Source: Polaromonas sp. (GTDB lineage: Bacteria > Pseudomonadota > Gammaproteobacteria > Burkholderiales > Burkholderiaceae_C). From it: a stretch of DNA of 64,000 nt. Below, piece by piece: positions 27,521 to 36,799 of the stretch. Numbering within the stretch: the first letter of the stretch is position 1; each line of letters starts with the position of its first letter. Under the pieces are notes generated by a model. It had not been told where the DNA came from. It searched no databases and saw only the letters and a program-made list of their open reading frames with translations. The translations under genes and the position numbers were made by a program. The stretch lies in assembly GCA_013297865.1 (NCBI GenBank), contig JAAFIP010000006.1, forward strand, positions 1 to 64,000. The letters are read 5' to 3'.

Positions 27521-27904
27521 TTAACGCGTGATGGTGGCCGAGCCGCTTTGGCCATTGAGACCAGTCACTGTGGTCTGCGAGCCTTCGCTGGTTCGAGTGG
27601 TGTTGCGACTGACCGTTTTGCCCCTGGAGCCTGTCGCAGTGGCTGTGGTGGCGCCGGCTGTGCGGTCAACGCTGCGGCTGGCGGTGTTGCCACGCGGGCC
27701 GGTGGTGGATGAGCTGACATCGCCCTGCTGGCGGCTGACATCGCGCGTAGCGGTGTTGCCTTGGGGGCCGGTGGCCGTGCCCTGGCGGTCACGGGCCTGG
27801 GCAGGTAAGGCGAGTGCCAGCAGGGCAGATATGCTGGCGCAGGCGATCAGGGCAGCGGTGGAGCCACGGTGGGCCACGGGGTGGGTGCTGAAGTGAGTGT
27901 TCAT
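27521..27904 (-). CDS. secreted protein with TGxxGNT-type tandem repeats
   Basis: Protein of 127 aa. After the signal peptide (ending LALPAQA) comes a repeat of about 23 residues: TGPQGNTATRDVSR, TGPRGNTASRSVDR, TGSRGKTVSRNTTR, and a partial TGLNGQSGS. The repeats are Thr/Ser/Gly/Arg-rich with no aromatic core, so the mature protein is probably extended. The ATG at 27904 has AAAGGA upstream; the longer frame to 28273 runs into the divergent regulator. Not recognised as a named family. Confidence 0.78.
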   Translation of the reverse strand: MNTHFSTHPVAHRGSTAALIACASISALLALALPAQARDRQGTATGPQGNTATRDVSRQQGDVSSSTTGPRGNTASRSVDRTAGATTATATGSRGKTVSRNTTRTSEGSQTTVTGLNGQSGSATITR

Positions 27905-28091
27905 GATGAAGTCCTTTCCAATGAAGTGCAACGGATTGACAGGCAATGGTGCAACGCTGACCAGTCCTCGTATCAGCGTTACCTCTATTGAACGGCGAAC
28001 GACTGCCTTGGTGCGCCACACCACGCGACGATTTGCGACAGTTTTGAAATATGGTTGTCGCAGGCTATTTCTTGCCCTAGACTGCATAGCC

Positions 28092-28787
28092 ATGAGTAAA
28101 CCCCTGGTGCTGGTTGTCGATGACGATGCGGAGCTGTCCGCCATGCTGGTCGAGCTGCTGGAGCGCGAGGGCTGGGCGGTGTTTGCCGTGCTCACTGCTG
28201 GGGATGCAGACCGTGCACTGACCCAGTGGCAGCCTGACGCTGTGCTGTTGGATGTCATGCTGCCCGATGCCAATGGGTTTGACGTCTGCAGGCGCTGGCG
28301 TGCCAGCTACCCTGGGCTGGGCATTGTCATGCTGACAGCGCGCGGCGACCCGATGGACCGCGTGCTGGGCCTGGAAATCGGCGCCGACGACTACTTGCCC
28401 AAGCCCTTTGAGCCGCGTGAGCTGGTGGCCCGCGTGCGCGCCCTGCTGCGCCGTCAGGCCCCGGGCCGCGCAGACAGCTCGCAATTGCGCTTTGATGGCC
28501 TGGTGATTGACCTGCTCAAGCGCGAGGTGCTGGCTGGTACCAATGTGGTGTCTCTTACCAGCGTGGAGTACAAGCTGCTGGTGACGATGGCGCGCAGGCC
28601 TGGCAAGGCGCAGTCGCGCGAGATGCTCAGCCAGGCTGTGCAAAGCGGCGGCTACAAACCGCTGGATCGCACGGTGGATGTGCAGGTGGCGCGGCTGCGC
28701 CGCAAGCTGGCCGAGGCTGCGCCGGGAGCCGAGTGGATCGACACGGTGCGTGGCGAGGGCTATGTGTTTGTGCCGCGTGGTGCATAA
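28092..28787 (+). CDS. OmpR-family response regulator
   Basis: Regulator of 231 aa. The receiver has VLVVDDDAEL, phosphoacceptor Asp in AVLLDVMLPD, and YLPKPFEPREL with the conserved Lys. The winged-helix output domain ends with TVDVQVARLRRKLAE and VRGEGYVFVP. The start at 28092 gives the standard N-terminus MSKPLVLVVDDD; a longer frame from 27897 crosses the promoter region. 21 bases before its kinase. Confidence 0.95.
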   Translation: MSKPLVLVVDDDAELSAMLVELLEREGWAVFAVLTAGDADRALTQWQPDAVLLDVMLPDANGFDVCRRWRASYPGLGIVMLTARGDPMDRVLGLEIGADDYLPKPFEPRELVARVRALLRRQAPGRADSSQLRFDGLVIDLLKREVLAGTNVVSLTSVEYKLLVTMARRPGKAQSREMLSQAVQSGGYKPLDRTVDVQVARLRRKLAEAAPGAEWIDTVRGEGYVFVPRGA

Positions 28788-28808
28788 GCCGCGGTGACTG
28801 GTGCATCA

Positions 28809-30140
28809 ATGGCAATAGGATACCGGCTCAACAGCCTGTTTACCAGACTGCTGCTGGCACAGCTGGTACTGGTGCTGTTGCTCGGCGTGGTGTTTGGCGG
28901 CCTGTTTTATGTAGAGCGCAACACTACAGTGGCAGTGCTGTACGCTGACCTGTGGGCACCCCATCTGCTCAAGGCCATGGATGCGCCCGAGACCGAAGCG
29001 CTGCCGCCCTATCTGCAGCGCAGCCTGCTGCGGCCCACCAAGGCCCGCACGGTGGTGCAGTCGCTGCCCAGGTTTGCCGTGCTGCGCAAAACGCTGGTGG
29101 CTCGCGGTGTGCCAGTGGATGAAGTGATGGTCAGTCTGTCCAAGACCGAGCCCACCGTGTGGCTGCATGTGCCACTGCCGGGGCGTGCACCTGTATGGTT
29201 TGGCATCGCCGCGCAGCTGGTGGAGCCCGAATGGCCCAGCCGATTGCTGCTGGCACTGAGCATACTGGCGGCTTTGTTGATTGCAGTGAGCTGGGCCTTC
29301 ACGCGCAGGCTGACGCTGCCGCTGGAGCGGCTGTACACCCGCATGCAAACCCACACCCCCGGTCAGGCCCACATGCTGGCAGCACAGCCGCGTCCTCAGG
29401 GAACACCCGAAATTCAGGCCATCGATGCCGCCTATACCGACCTGCTGGGGCGCTTTGAGCGCCACGAGCGCGAGCGCGCTGTGCTGCTGGCGGGCGTGTC
29501 GCATGATCTGCGCAGCCCCTTGGGGCGCATCCGGCTGGCCGCCGACCTGCTGCCTGACCATGCCGATGTCGTGCCCCGCAAGGCAGCCATCGCGCGTTAT
29601 GTGGCCCAGGCCGACCGTCTGGTAGAGAGCTTTCTCGACTACGTTCGCGCAGGAGAGCTGCCTATGGACCAGGTGGTAGACCTGGCCGCCGTGGGCCGCG
29701 CCGTGGTCGCTGGCTTTGAGCGCCCAGAGAGCGAACTGCGCATCACCGCACCCGCCGCGCTGCCCTGGCCCGATGCCAATACATTGCTGCTGGAGCGGCT
29801 GATGGCCAACCTGATAGACAACGCCTTGAAGCACGGACGGCCACCGGTACATCTGGCCTTGGGCGCAGAGCCAAGCCATGCATGGATTGAGGTGCAGGAC
29901 TGCGGCGAAGGCATGGCGCCAGAGATGGTAGTCCAGCTACAGGAGGCCTTCACGCGCGGCAGCCGCAGCCGCACCCAAAGCGGCTCGGGCCTGGGTCTGG
30001 CGATTGTGCGCCAAGTAGTCACGCGGCTAGGGGGAGAGCTGTCGTTTGAGCGCGCACAAGGCACTCAGACAGTGCACATCACGCTATGGGCAAAGGCTGC
30101 GCCACCTGTGTCAAACGGGCATAAGTCAAAGCTGTCATAA
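28809..30140 (+). CDS. EnvZ/CpxA-type sensor histidine kinase
   Basis: Membrane kinase of 443 aa. Helix 1 near residues 10-35 (LLLAQLVLVLLLGVVFGGLF), a periplasmic domain of about 120 aa, helix 2 (LLLALSILAALLIAVSWAF), HAMP linker, H-box LLAGVSHDLRSPLGRIRLA, N-box LMANLIDNALKHG, and G-box GSGLGLAIVRQVV. A GTG at 28794 could replace the ATG at 28809. Cognate of the regulator immediately upstream. Confidence 0.94.
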   Translation: MAIGYRLNSLFTRLLLAQLVLVLLLGVVFGGLFYVERNTTVAVLYADLWAPHLLKAMDAPETEALPPYLQRSLLRPTKARTVVQSLPRFAVLRKTLVARGVPVDEVMVSLSKTEPTVWLHVPLPGRAPVWFGIAAQLVEPEWPSRLLLALSILAALLIAVSWAFTRRLTLPLERLYTRMQTHTPGQAHMLAAQPRPQGTPEIQAIDAAYTDLLGRFERHERERAVLLAGVSHDLRSPLGRIRLAADLLPDHADVVPRKAAIARYVAQADRLVESFLDYVRAGELPMDQVVDLAAVGRAVVAGFERPESELRITAPAALPWPDANTLLLERLMANLIDNALKHGRPPVHLALGAEPSHAWIEVQDCGEGMAPEMVVQLQEAFTRGSRSRTQSGSGLGLAIVRQVVTRLGGELSFERAQGTQTVHITLWAKAAPPVSNGHKSKLS

Positions 30141-30219
30141 ATCGTCGTGCAATGTGACGCAGGCGGGCAAGGATCGGGGCTGTAATTTGGGTTCCCATCC
30201 ACCTTTTCAGGAGCTTGCC

Positions 30220-31170
30220 ATGCATTCATATTCTCTGTGTCACTTGCCCTCACATGCTTTCACCTTGCTGTGTGCCGCCGCGTTGACCGCGTGCGGTGGC
30301 GGTGGTGGTGGCGAGACGCCTGCTACGCTGGCTACCAGCGAAAAGGCTGCCACTGAATATTCTGCCAACTCTTCTGTCGTGGCCAACGATGCCACCACTG
30401 CCGTAGACACCAGTGTGCAGACGGCCCAGGCCGTGGTGGCCACCCAGCCCCCCAGCGTGGCCAGTGTGCCGGTAGCTTGCCCGGGCGGCGGCACTGCGCT
30501 GCTGACCGTCACAGGCGGCACGCCCACCAGCGTGCTGAACGGTGTGCTGGAAACTGGCGAGATTTATCAACTGGTGTACACCAATTGTCGCGGTGCAGCC
30601 GGTGCCGCTGCAGTCAATGGCACATTGGCCATGACAGTGCAAAGCGCCAGTGCCACAGCCCTGTCTCTGTCGCTGGGCACTACCGATCTGGCCGTGGCCC
30701 TGCCGCGCGGCACGGTCAAGCTCACCGGCAGCGTCAACCGGCAGCTGAGCAACACCACGACGGGCAGCACCACCCAGCTTGCAGGGCAGATCAGCACGCC
30801 CAGCCTTTCTGTAGCCACGCAGTTCAATGCCCGCAACAGTGTCTTCACGCTGAGCAATGTCAACATCACCAGACAAGCCACCTTGCAAAACAACGTGCTG
30901 CAGTCCACCTCCTACAGCGGCACCCATACCTTGTCAGCCACACTGCCCAATGGTGCTTTCAGCTACACCGTGAGCACCCAGGGTAATGTGAACTACTCTG
31001 CAACAGGCGTGCCCACCTCGGGCGCCTGGTCGCTGGCCTTGCCTAACACCCTGATTACTACCTCGGTCAACAGTACCCAGGCCTCCATCACAGTGGACGA
31101 AGGCAAAGACGGCACGATAGACCGAAGCTTTGTGCTGCCAGTCATTACCATGCTGGAGAGCGCAGGCTAG
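30220..31170 (+). CDS. lipoprotein of unknown function with poly-Gly after the lipid-anchor Cys
   Basis: Protein of 316 aa. AGGAG precedes the ATG by about 5 bases. The signal ends ALTAC followed directly by six Gly, a linker that often separates the lipid anchor from the folded part. The mature region is Thr/Ser/Ala-rich with many short strands (GTLAMTVQSASATALSLSLG, VKLTGSVNRQLS), like a beta-helix or beta-sandwich. No family recognised. Follows the kinase by 80 bases on the same strand. Confidence 0.75.
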   Translation: MHSYSLCHLPSHAFTLLCAAALTACGGGGGGETPATLATSEKAATEYSANSSVVANDATTAVDTSVQTAQAVVATQPPSVASVPVACPGGGTALLTVTGGTPTSVLNGVLETGEIYQLVYTNCRGAAGAAAVNGTLAMTVQSASATALSLSLGTTDLAVALPRGTVKLTGSVNRQLSNTTTGSTTQLAGQISTPSLSVATQFNARNSVFTLSNVNITRQATLQNNVLQSTSYSGTHTLSATLPNGAFSYTVSTQGNVNYSATGVPTSGAWSLALPNTLITTSVNSTQASITVDEGKDGTIDRSFVLPVITMLESAG

Positions 31171-31177
31171 GCCAGCG

Positions 31178-32764
31178 TTACAGGTCGGCTGGCTTGGGCG
31201 TGAAGTGCTGTGGGCTGAAGTCAAAGCGCTGCTCCAGCAGCAGCGCATCATCAAAATGCCGCCGGCCGACAAATGCCGTGGCCTGTTTGCCCCATTGGCG
31301 CATGCTGCCTGCGCGGGCAATGCCCATGGGCCAGAACAGGTAGCGCTCGGCGCGGTCAGTGCCGTCGATAAAACCAGCAGGGCTGAAGACGCTGCGTGTG
31401 CTGCTGCCCGCGCTGCTGCCCAGGGGCAGGGCGCGCAGGCTGTCATAGGGCAACAGGCTCAGGGCCGTCCCACCCGTGGTGGTTGCGCTTTCCACGCTGA
31501 CGCGGTCAAGGTAGTGGGTGCGCGGCGCCATGCGCAGCACCACCCGCTGTTGCGCTGTGAGGGCGGGCAGGCTGTGCGGTACAAAAGCCCATTCAATGCC
31601 CGGTTCAGGCGCAGGCCTGGGCTGCGCGGCGGGCGTGGGGAAAAACTGGTGGTAGCAGCCGCAGGGGTGAATGGTGTCAAACACCAGGGGAGTGCCGTCG
31701 GGCGCCAGCGTCACGCGCCAGACCAGGCCGTCCAGCGCACCGGCCAGTAAATCGACCGTGCTGCCCGGCTCTTTGGGGCGCGCGGCAAACCACACGGTGT
31801 ACACCAGCTGCAGCAGGTTGCGCCCCTGGTAGCGCGTGTAGGCCACCTGCTGGTACAGCGCAGGGGCGCGGGTGTCTAGCGCCAGCGTGGGTGGTGCGTT
31901 GCCTGCCTCTGTGCGCCAAGCCAGTGTGCCGGGCTTGTCGTCGTCGGTCAGTGTGTCGATCTCCAGGCGCGGGGCAAACTGTGCTATCAGCGATGCCAGC
32001 GCCGCAGGGCTGGGCGCGGGCAGTTGCAGCGGGTCGTCTGGCGCAGGGGTGAGGGCGCGGCGCAGTGCCTCGGCGCTGAGTGCGGGTGCGCTGCTCTCGG
32101 GCAACGCATAGCGCAGCCGCTGTGCGCCGGGCGCAGGGGCGCTGTCCTGGGCCATCACGGCGCTGCGCTCGGCTTCGAGCTTGCGCACGCCCGCGCCAAA
32201 GGCCACCCGGCTCAGCGCATACACGCCCATCACGCGGTATGCCGTCACATAGTCGTCTGGCACCTGCAGGCGTGGCCACAGGCTGGCCAGGCGCGCAGGG
32301 GTGGCGCTGTCGTAAGCGGCCAGTGTTTGCGAGCAGGCTTGGGTATGCTGCAAGGCGTCGGGCCGCAACTGCGTGCGCGCGCTGCCGCCTATATTGGCCA
32401 GCTCGATGGTGCGGGCCTGCAGGTCAGTCTGGCGCAGCCGCTGCACCAGAGCGGCCTGCTGCGCAGCTGTGCCACTGCTGCCTGCCACCTCACGCAATGC
32501 AGCAGTAAACCGGTCAACCCGGTAGTGCGCAAAGCCCGCTACCCGCGCTGCAGAGGCGTCGCGCACGCCCGCGCTGTCGGTGGCGGTGTCCAACGCGGCA
32601 AACCAGTCGGCGCAGGCCTGCACCTGCGCTGGTGCATTGTCCAGGCCCGGCGGCGGGGCGAGCAAGCCGCCTATAGAGGCGCAGCCCGTGAGCAGCGCTG
32701 CGCCCAGCGCCAGCGCGCTTGTGCGCAGCAGGCGGCCAGAGCGCGCTATCCACTGTGCTGGCAT
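31178..32764 (-). CDS. large lipoprotein of unknown function
   Basis: Protein of 528 aa. The signal ends GAALLTGC (lipobox). The mature part is Ala/Arg-rich, with SRVAFGAGVRKLEAE in a helical first half and a second half containing YQQVAYTRYQGRNLLQLVYTVW and a Cys pair in TIHPCGCYHQFF. I do not recognise the family. Convergent with the preceding lipoprotein (7 bases apart) and 15 bases after the SRPBCC gene, so probably co-transcribed with it. Confidence 0.75.
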   Translation of the reverse strand: MPAQWIARSGRLLRTSALALGAALLTGCASIGGLLAPPPGLDNAPAQVQACADWFAALDTATDSAGVRDASAARVAGFAHYRVDRFTAALREVAGSSGTAAQQAALVQRLRQTDLQARTIELANIGGSARTQLRPDALQHTQACSQTLAAYDSATPARLASLWPRLQVPDDYVTAYRVMGVYALSRVAFGAGVRKLEAERSAVMAQDSAPAPGAQRLRYALPESSAPALSAEALRRALTPAPDDPLQLPAPSPAALASLIAQFAPRLEIDTLTDDDKPGTLAWRTEAGNAPPTLALDTRAPALYQQVAYTRYQGRNLLQLVYTVWFAARPKEPGSTVDLLAGALDGLVWRVTLAPDGTPLVFDTIHPCGCYHQFFPTPAAQPRPAPEPGIEWAFVPHSLPALTAQQRVVLRMAPRTHYLDRVSVESATTTGGTALSLLPYDSLRALPLGSSAGSSTRSVFSPAGFIDGTDRAERYLFWPMGIARAGSMRQWGKQATAFVGRRHFDDALLLEQRFDFSPQHFTPKPADL

Positions 32765-32779
32765 ATGCGCTGGGCTTGG

Positions 32780-33544
32780 CTATTGAGCCGCCGCCGAAGC
32801 GGCTGGCGCGGCTGGAGCAGGGGCTGCAGGGGAGGGGGCGGACGAAGCTGCAGCAGATGAGGCTGCCGAGGCCGCAGCTGGCGCAGCAGGTGAAGGGGTA
32901 GCGGCGGGCGCGAGGCTTGTAGCAGGTGTTGCAGCGCTACTACCAGCGGTCCCAGCGGTCTTGAGCCGCACCGTCTCGCGCCGCTCTATCTCGCGCACCA
33001 TGCCGGCAAACTGCTGGCGGATCTGGCGGCGCACCATGGCCTCGCCAATCAGCGCGGGCAGCCCGTTCTCGGGCTCTACACTGCCAATCCAGCGCAGCAC
33101 TACCTGCACAGGGCTGCCTTCGATCACCTGGGTTTCATAGCGGCCATCCAGCCGTTTGATATTGCCCGACAGGCGGCGCACCTCAATATTGGGCGGGGCC
33201 TCGGTGGACTCCAGCGTCACTTCAATCGGCATGCTGGTAAAGAAAAACCGCGCCTCGCCAGACTGCTGCACCGTCACCACAGGGCCGTTGCGCGCGATCA
33301 CCTTGCTCTTCTTCAGACCAGGCACAAACTCGGGCAGGCGCTCATAGTCAGTCAGCGTGCCCCACACCACCTCCAGAGGCGCCACCAGCGTGGCCTGCGC
33401 CCGCACGCTCACCACGTCGCCTACATGCGAGGTCTTCACCTCCACGGTGGCAGCGCGTGCCAGTGAAGGTGCCAGCAGCCCCAGTGCGATAAGCCCTGCA
33501 ACGGGCCAACGCAACAAGCGGTAGGGAACAAACCAAGTGCTCAT
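32780..33544 (-). CDS. secreted SRPBCC (polyketide-cyclase-like) protein
   Basis: Protein of 254 aa with a signal peptide (LIALGLLAPSLARA) and one START/SRPBCC domain: ATLVAPLEVVWGTLTDYERL, FVPGLKKSKVIAR, then RRQIRQQFAGMVREIERR. These bind hydrophobic ligands. The last 55 residues are almost only Ala, Pro, Ser and Thr, a low-complexity tail. The start at 33544 is the ATG just before MSTWFVPYR. Upstream of the large lipoprotein gene. Confidence 0.83.
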   Translation of the reverse strand: MSTWFVPYRLLRWPVAGLIALGLLAPSLARAATVEVKTSHVGDVVSVRAQATLVAPLEVVWGTLTDYERLPEFVPGLKKSKVIARNGPVVTVQQSGEARFFFTSMPIEVTLESTEAPPNIEVRRLSGNIKRLDGRYETQVIEGSPVQVVLRWIGSVEPENGLPALIGEAMVRRQIRQQFAGMVREIERRETVRLKTAGTAGSSAATPATSLAPAATPSPAAPAAASAASSAAASSAPSPAAPAPAAPAASAAAQ

Positions 33545-33627
33545 GGATATGCAGTGTAAGTCCAATACGCGCGCTGCCGCCTGCAGGCCCGGCAGACATC
33601 CTCATGCTGCGGTCAGGTTATCAAAAT

Positions 33628-33677
33628 TACTATTAATTTAATAGCTGCTCCCGCGATATTCTATTGGGCTGCAGGCC
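33628..33677 (-). repeat. dispersed repeat, copy R2
   Basis: AGCTGCTCCCGCGATATTC on the plus strand, followed by TATTGGGC and GCAGGCC. This is the one intergenic copy that does not follow a stop codon: it sits between divergent starts at 33544 and 33800. Confidence 0.8.
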
Positions 33678-33799
33678 TTTTTTACATAAAAATCATCCTT
33701 TTGGTGGAGCCTGCAGGTGCTCTGAACACACTTTAGGGTTTGAAAATTTGCTGTAGCCCGTTCGTTTTGCCCACATACCAACTCTGCATGGAGCAAAGC

Positions 33800-34360
33800 A
33801 TGAACCACACCAAACGCGCCATCATCCTGGCTGCCAGCGGCCTGGCACTGATGAAGGTCAGCCTGCCGCTGCAAGCCCAAAGCAACCGCCCCCAAGACCC
33901 CTGGGCCCGCGACCATGAAGTAGTGGTCAACGACAAAGCGGGCGCGCCCCTGCTGCGTGTGCAGCTGGAGTTCATAGGCCACAAGCCCCCCGAGGGCTAC
34001 CGCGGCATGCGCGCTGACCCCGAGGTAGTGCAGCACGACTTTTACCGCCGCACCCTGACCAATCTGTCCGGCCAGGAGCTGCGCTTTACGTCCAACACGT
34101 CCAAGATGCGCTATGGCACCGGCACGGTGATGAGCCAGAATGCCACAGGAGGCAAGGACACTTGGGGCTCGGAGATGAAAATCGACATCGAGAAAAACCC
34201 GATTGTGACGGGCAACGCACTGCGCCCCGGCCAGAAATTCACCACCACGCATTTCATACTCCACACCCTGGCGCGCCAGGCGATGGAGTTCACTTTGGGT
34301 TTTGAGCATGACGGTGCGCCCTACGACATTGGCTACAACCTGATCTATCTGCGCAAATAA
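33800..34360 (+). CDS. secreted protein of unknown function
   Basis: Protein of 186 aa with a signal peptide (AIILAASGLALMKVSLPLQA). The mature part has no motif I know: DPWARDHEVVVNDKAGAPLLR, a VQHDFYRRTLTNLSGQEL stretch and HTLARQAMEFTLGFEHDG. GGAG lies 6 bases before the ATG at 33800; an ATG at 33788 is in frame. Single gene between the repeat and the dehydrogenase-like gene. Confidence 0.72.
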   Translation: MNHTKRAIILAASGLALMKVSLPLQAQSNRPQDPWARDHEVVVNDKAGAPLLRVQLEFIGHKPPEGYRGMRADPEVVQHDFYRRTLTNLSGQELRFTSNTSKMRYGTGTVMSQNATGGKDTWGSEMKIDIEKNPIVTGNALRPGQKFTTTHFILHTLARQAMEFTLGFEHDGAPYDIGYNLIYLRK

Positions 34361-34437
34361 GCGCGGCCCCTGGCCGCTACATTTTGTGACACGCTTTGGC
34401 AGCGTGCACTTCTAGAATGCAGCCAGGAGAAATCAAC

Positions 34438-36795
34438 ATGAACCGATGGCTGGCAGTTGCAGTATGTACAGGTGCAGTGGTGTTGACAGCATGTGGAGGA
34501 GGCGGAGGAGGTGACAGCGCGCCTGTGGCCAGCGAGCCGCTCACAAGCAGCCCTCCTGCCAGCACACCCACCACTACTCCTACTTCCAACACACCCACAG
34601 CTACCATCAACCAGCCCCCCGCAGCCACCATCAGCCTGCCAGCGCAGTTCAGCGGCGGCCAAACGCTCGATGTGGCCGTCAGCGCCACCGACGCAGAAGA
34701 CGGCAGCCTGCCTGCAGCCAAGCTCACCTGGTGGGCCGAGCTGCACCACGACACCCACACCCATCCCTTCCAGCCCGAAACCAGCAGCACGGGCGGCGCG
34801 GTAACCATCCCCGCGCGCGGCGAAACCTCGGACAACATTTTCTACCGCTTCACCCTGCGCGCCACCGACAGCGCTGGCGCGAGCACCACCGTCACGCGCG
34901 ATGTACAGCCACGCAAAGTGCGCGTGGCCTTGCTCACCCAGCCCGCAGGCCTGGCGCTCAGCCTGGACGGTCAGCCTGTGAACGGTGGGCTGAGCTTTGT
35001 CGGCGTCACTGGCATGGAGCGCGACCTGAGCGCAGCAGACCAAAGCTTCAACGGCCGCCGCTACCGCTTTGCGGGCTGGAGCGACGGCAAATCGGCCACC
35101 TATGTGCTGACCACGCCTGCAGCAGACACCACACTCACCGCCAGCTTCCAGGACGTAGGCCCGGTCAACAACCAGGCCCCCAGCGTGAGCCTGTCTGCGC
35201 CTGCCAACGCCACCAGTGGTGTGGTGGTCACACTCAGTGCCACAGCAGCCGACAGCGACGGCAGCGTGGCGCGCGTGGCGTTTTATGAAGGCAGCACCTT
35301 GCTGGGCGAAGACACCAGCGCTCCCTACACCTGGGCCTGGACGCCCAGCACCACGGGCAACCGCAGCCTGAGCGCCCGCGCCACAGACGACAGCGGTGCC
35401 AGCACCACCAGCACCGTGGCAGTGGTAGCGGTCGCGGCTGCCACGACGGTTGACACGCAGGCGCCGCAGGTCAACATCGCCACGCCTGCCAACTTTGCCA
35501 CCGCGCTCGCAGGCAACGTGGCCCTCACGGCCAACGCCAGCGACAACGTGGGCGTGACCAGCGTGGAGTTTCAACTCGACGGCGTGAGCCTGGGCAGCGC
35601 CAGCGCAGCGCCCTACAGCGTGAGCGTGGACACCACGCGGCATGCGCCTGGCCAGCATGTGCTGCGCGCCCGCGCCAGCGACGCGGCAGGCAACCGCTCA
35701 AGTTGGGCCGAGGTAACAGTGCAGTTTGGGGGCAGCAACACCCAACCCGCCGGCATCACGCGCAACGAAAGCTGGGTCACGGGCTTAAGCTCAGCCACCG
35801 CCTTTGCGCAGACGCCTGATGGCCGCATCTTTGTCGCCCAGCAAACCGGCGCGCTGCGCGTGGTGAAAAACGGCGTGCTGCAAACCACCCCCTTCGTCAC
35901 GCTGACTGTAGACCCCAACGGCGAGCGCGGCCTGCTGGGCGTGGCCTTCCACCCCAACTTTGCCAGCAACGGCTTTGTGTATGTCTACTACACCACGCCT
36001 GAGGGCGGCACCCACAACCGCATCAGCCGCTTCACCGCCAGCAGCACCACCCCCGATGTAGCCCAGCCAGGCAGCGAGTTCAAAATGGTCGATCTGCCCG
36101 CGCTGTCTGGCGCCACCAACCACAACGGCGGCGCGCTGCACTTTGGCACGGACGGCAAGCTGTATGTCGGCGTGGGCGACAACGCCAACTCCGCCACCCC
36201 CCAAGACCTGAGCAACCCCTTTGGCAAAATGCTGCGCTTTAACGACGACGGCACCATCCCCACCGAAAACCCCTACGTCAACACCCAGACCGACCTGGCC
36301 CGTGCCATCTGGGCGCGCGGACTGCGCAACCCGTTTACCTTTGCAGTGCAGCCCGGCACAGGCCGCATCCATATCAACGACGTCGGCCAAAACACCTGGG
36401 AAGAAATCAACCTCGGCGCGGCCGGGGCTGACTACGGCTGGCCCGCCTCAGAAGGGCCTGACAATGTGACCGCAGGCCGCACTGCCCCACTGTTTGCCTA
36501 TAAGCACAGCGCCGCCACCCCCGCAGGCTCAGGCCCGGGCGGCTTCTTCACTGGCTTTGCGATTGCAGGCGGCAGCTTCTATCCGGCCAATGGCCCTTTG
36601 CCCGCGCCGTGGAAAGGCAGCTACTTTTTTGCCGACTACGTCAGCAAATTCATCGGTGCCATCGACCTGGCTAACGGCAACGCCGCCTACGCCTTTGGCA
36701 GCGTCAGCGGCAACCCGGTGGATTTGATGAGCGCCAGCGACGGTGCTATCCTCGTGCTAACGCGCAGCGCCATCGTGCGCTTTAGCGCGCCCTAG
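34438..36795 (+). CDS. glucose/sorbosone dehydrogenase-like lipoprotein with Ig-like domains
   Basis: Protein of 785 aa. AGGAGA precedes the ATG. The signal ends VLTAC followed by six Gly, then a Thr/Pro linker (about 25-55). Residues about 57-240 form an N-terminal module with WWAELHHDTHTHPF. Two Ig-like copies follow (QAPSVSLSAPANATSG near 245, QAPQVNIATPANF near 340). From about 437 the six-bladed GSDH propeller runs: FAQTPDGRIFVAQQTGALRV, GLLGVAFHPNF, HFGTDGKLYVGVGDN, WARGLRNPF. Such proteins use PQQ to oxidise sugars at the cell surface; PQQ use is inferred. Its stop is 4 bases before the exonuclease gene. Confidence 0.88.
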   Translation: MNRWLAVAVCTGAVVLTACGGGGGGDSAPVASEPLTSSPPASTPTTTPTSNTPTATINQPPAATISLPAQFSGGQTLDVAVSATDAEDGSLPAAKLTWWAELHHDTHTHPFQPETSSTGGAVTIPARGETSDNIFYRFTLRATDSAGASTTVTRDVQPRKVRVALLTQPAGLALSLDGQPVNGGLSFVGVTGMERDLSAADQSFNGRRYRFAGWSDGKSATYVLTTPAADTTLTASFQDVGPVNNQAPSVSLSAPANATSGVVVTLSATAADSDGSVARVAFYEGSTLLGEDTSAPYTWAWTPSTTGNRSLSARATDDSGASTTSTVAVVAVAAATTVDTQAPQVNIATPANFATALAGNVALTANASDNVGVTSVEFQLDGVSLGSASAAPYSVSVDTTRHAPGQHVLRARASDAAGNRSSWAEVTVQFGGSNTQPAGITRNESWVTGLSSATAFAQTPDGRIFVAQQTGALRVVKNGVLQTTPFVTLTVDPNGERGLLGVAFHPNFASNGFVYVYYTTPEGGTHNRISRFTASSTTPDVAQPGSEFKMVDLPALSGATNHNGGALHFGTDGKLYVGVGDNANSATPQDLSNPFGKMLRFNDDGTIPTENPYVNTQTDLARAIWARGLRNPFTFAVQPGTGRIHINDVGQNTWEEINLGAAGADYGWPASEGPDNVTAGRTAPLFAYKHSAATPAGSGPGGFFTGFAIAGGSFYPANGPLPAPWKGSYFFADYVSKFIGAIDLANGNAAYAFGSVSGNPVDLMSASDGAILVLTRSAIVRFSAP

Positions 36796-36799
36796 CACA

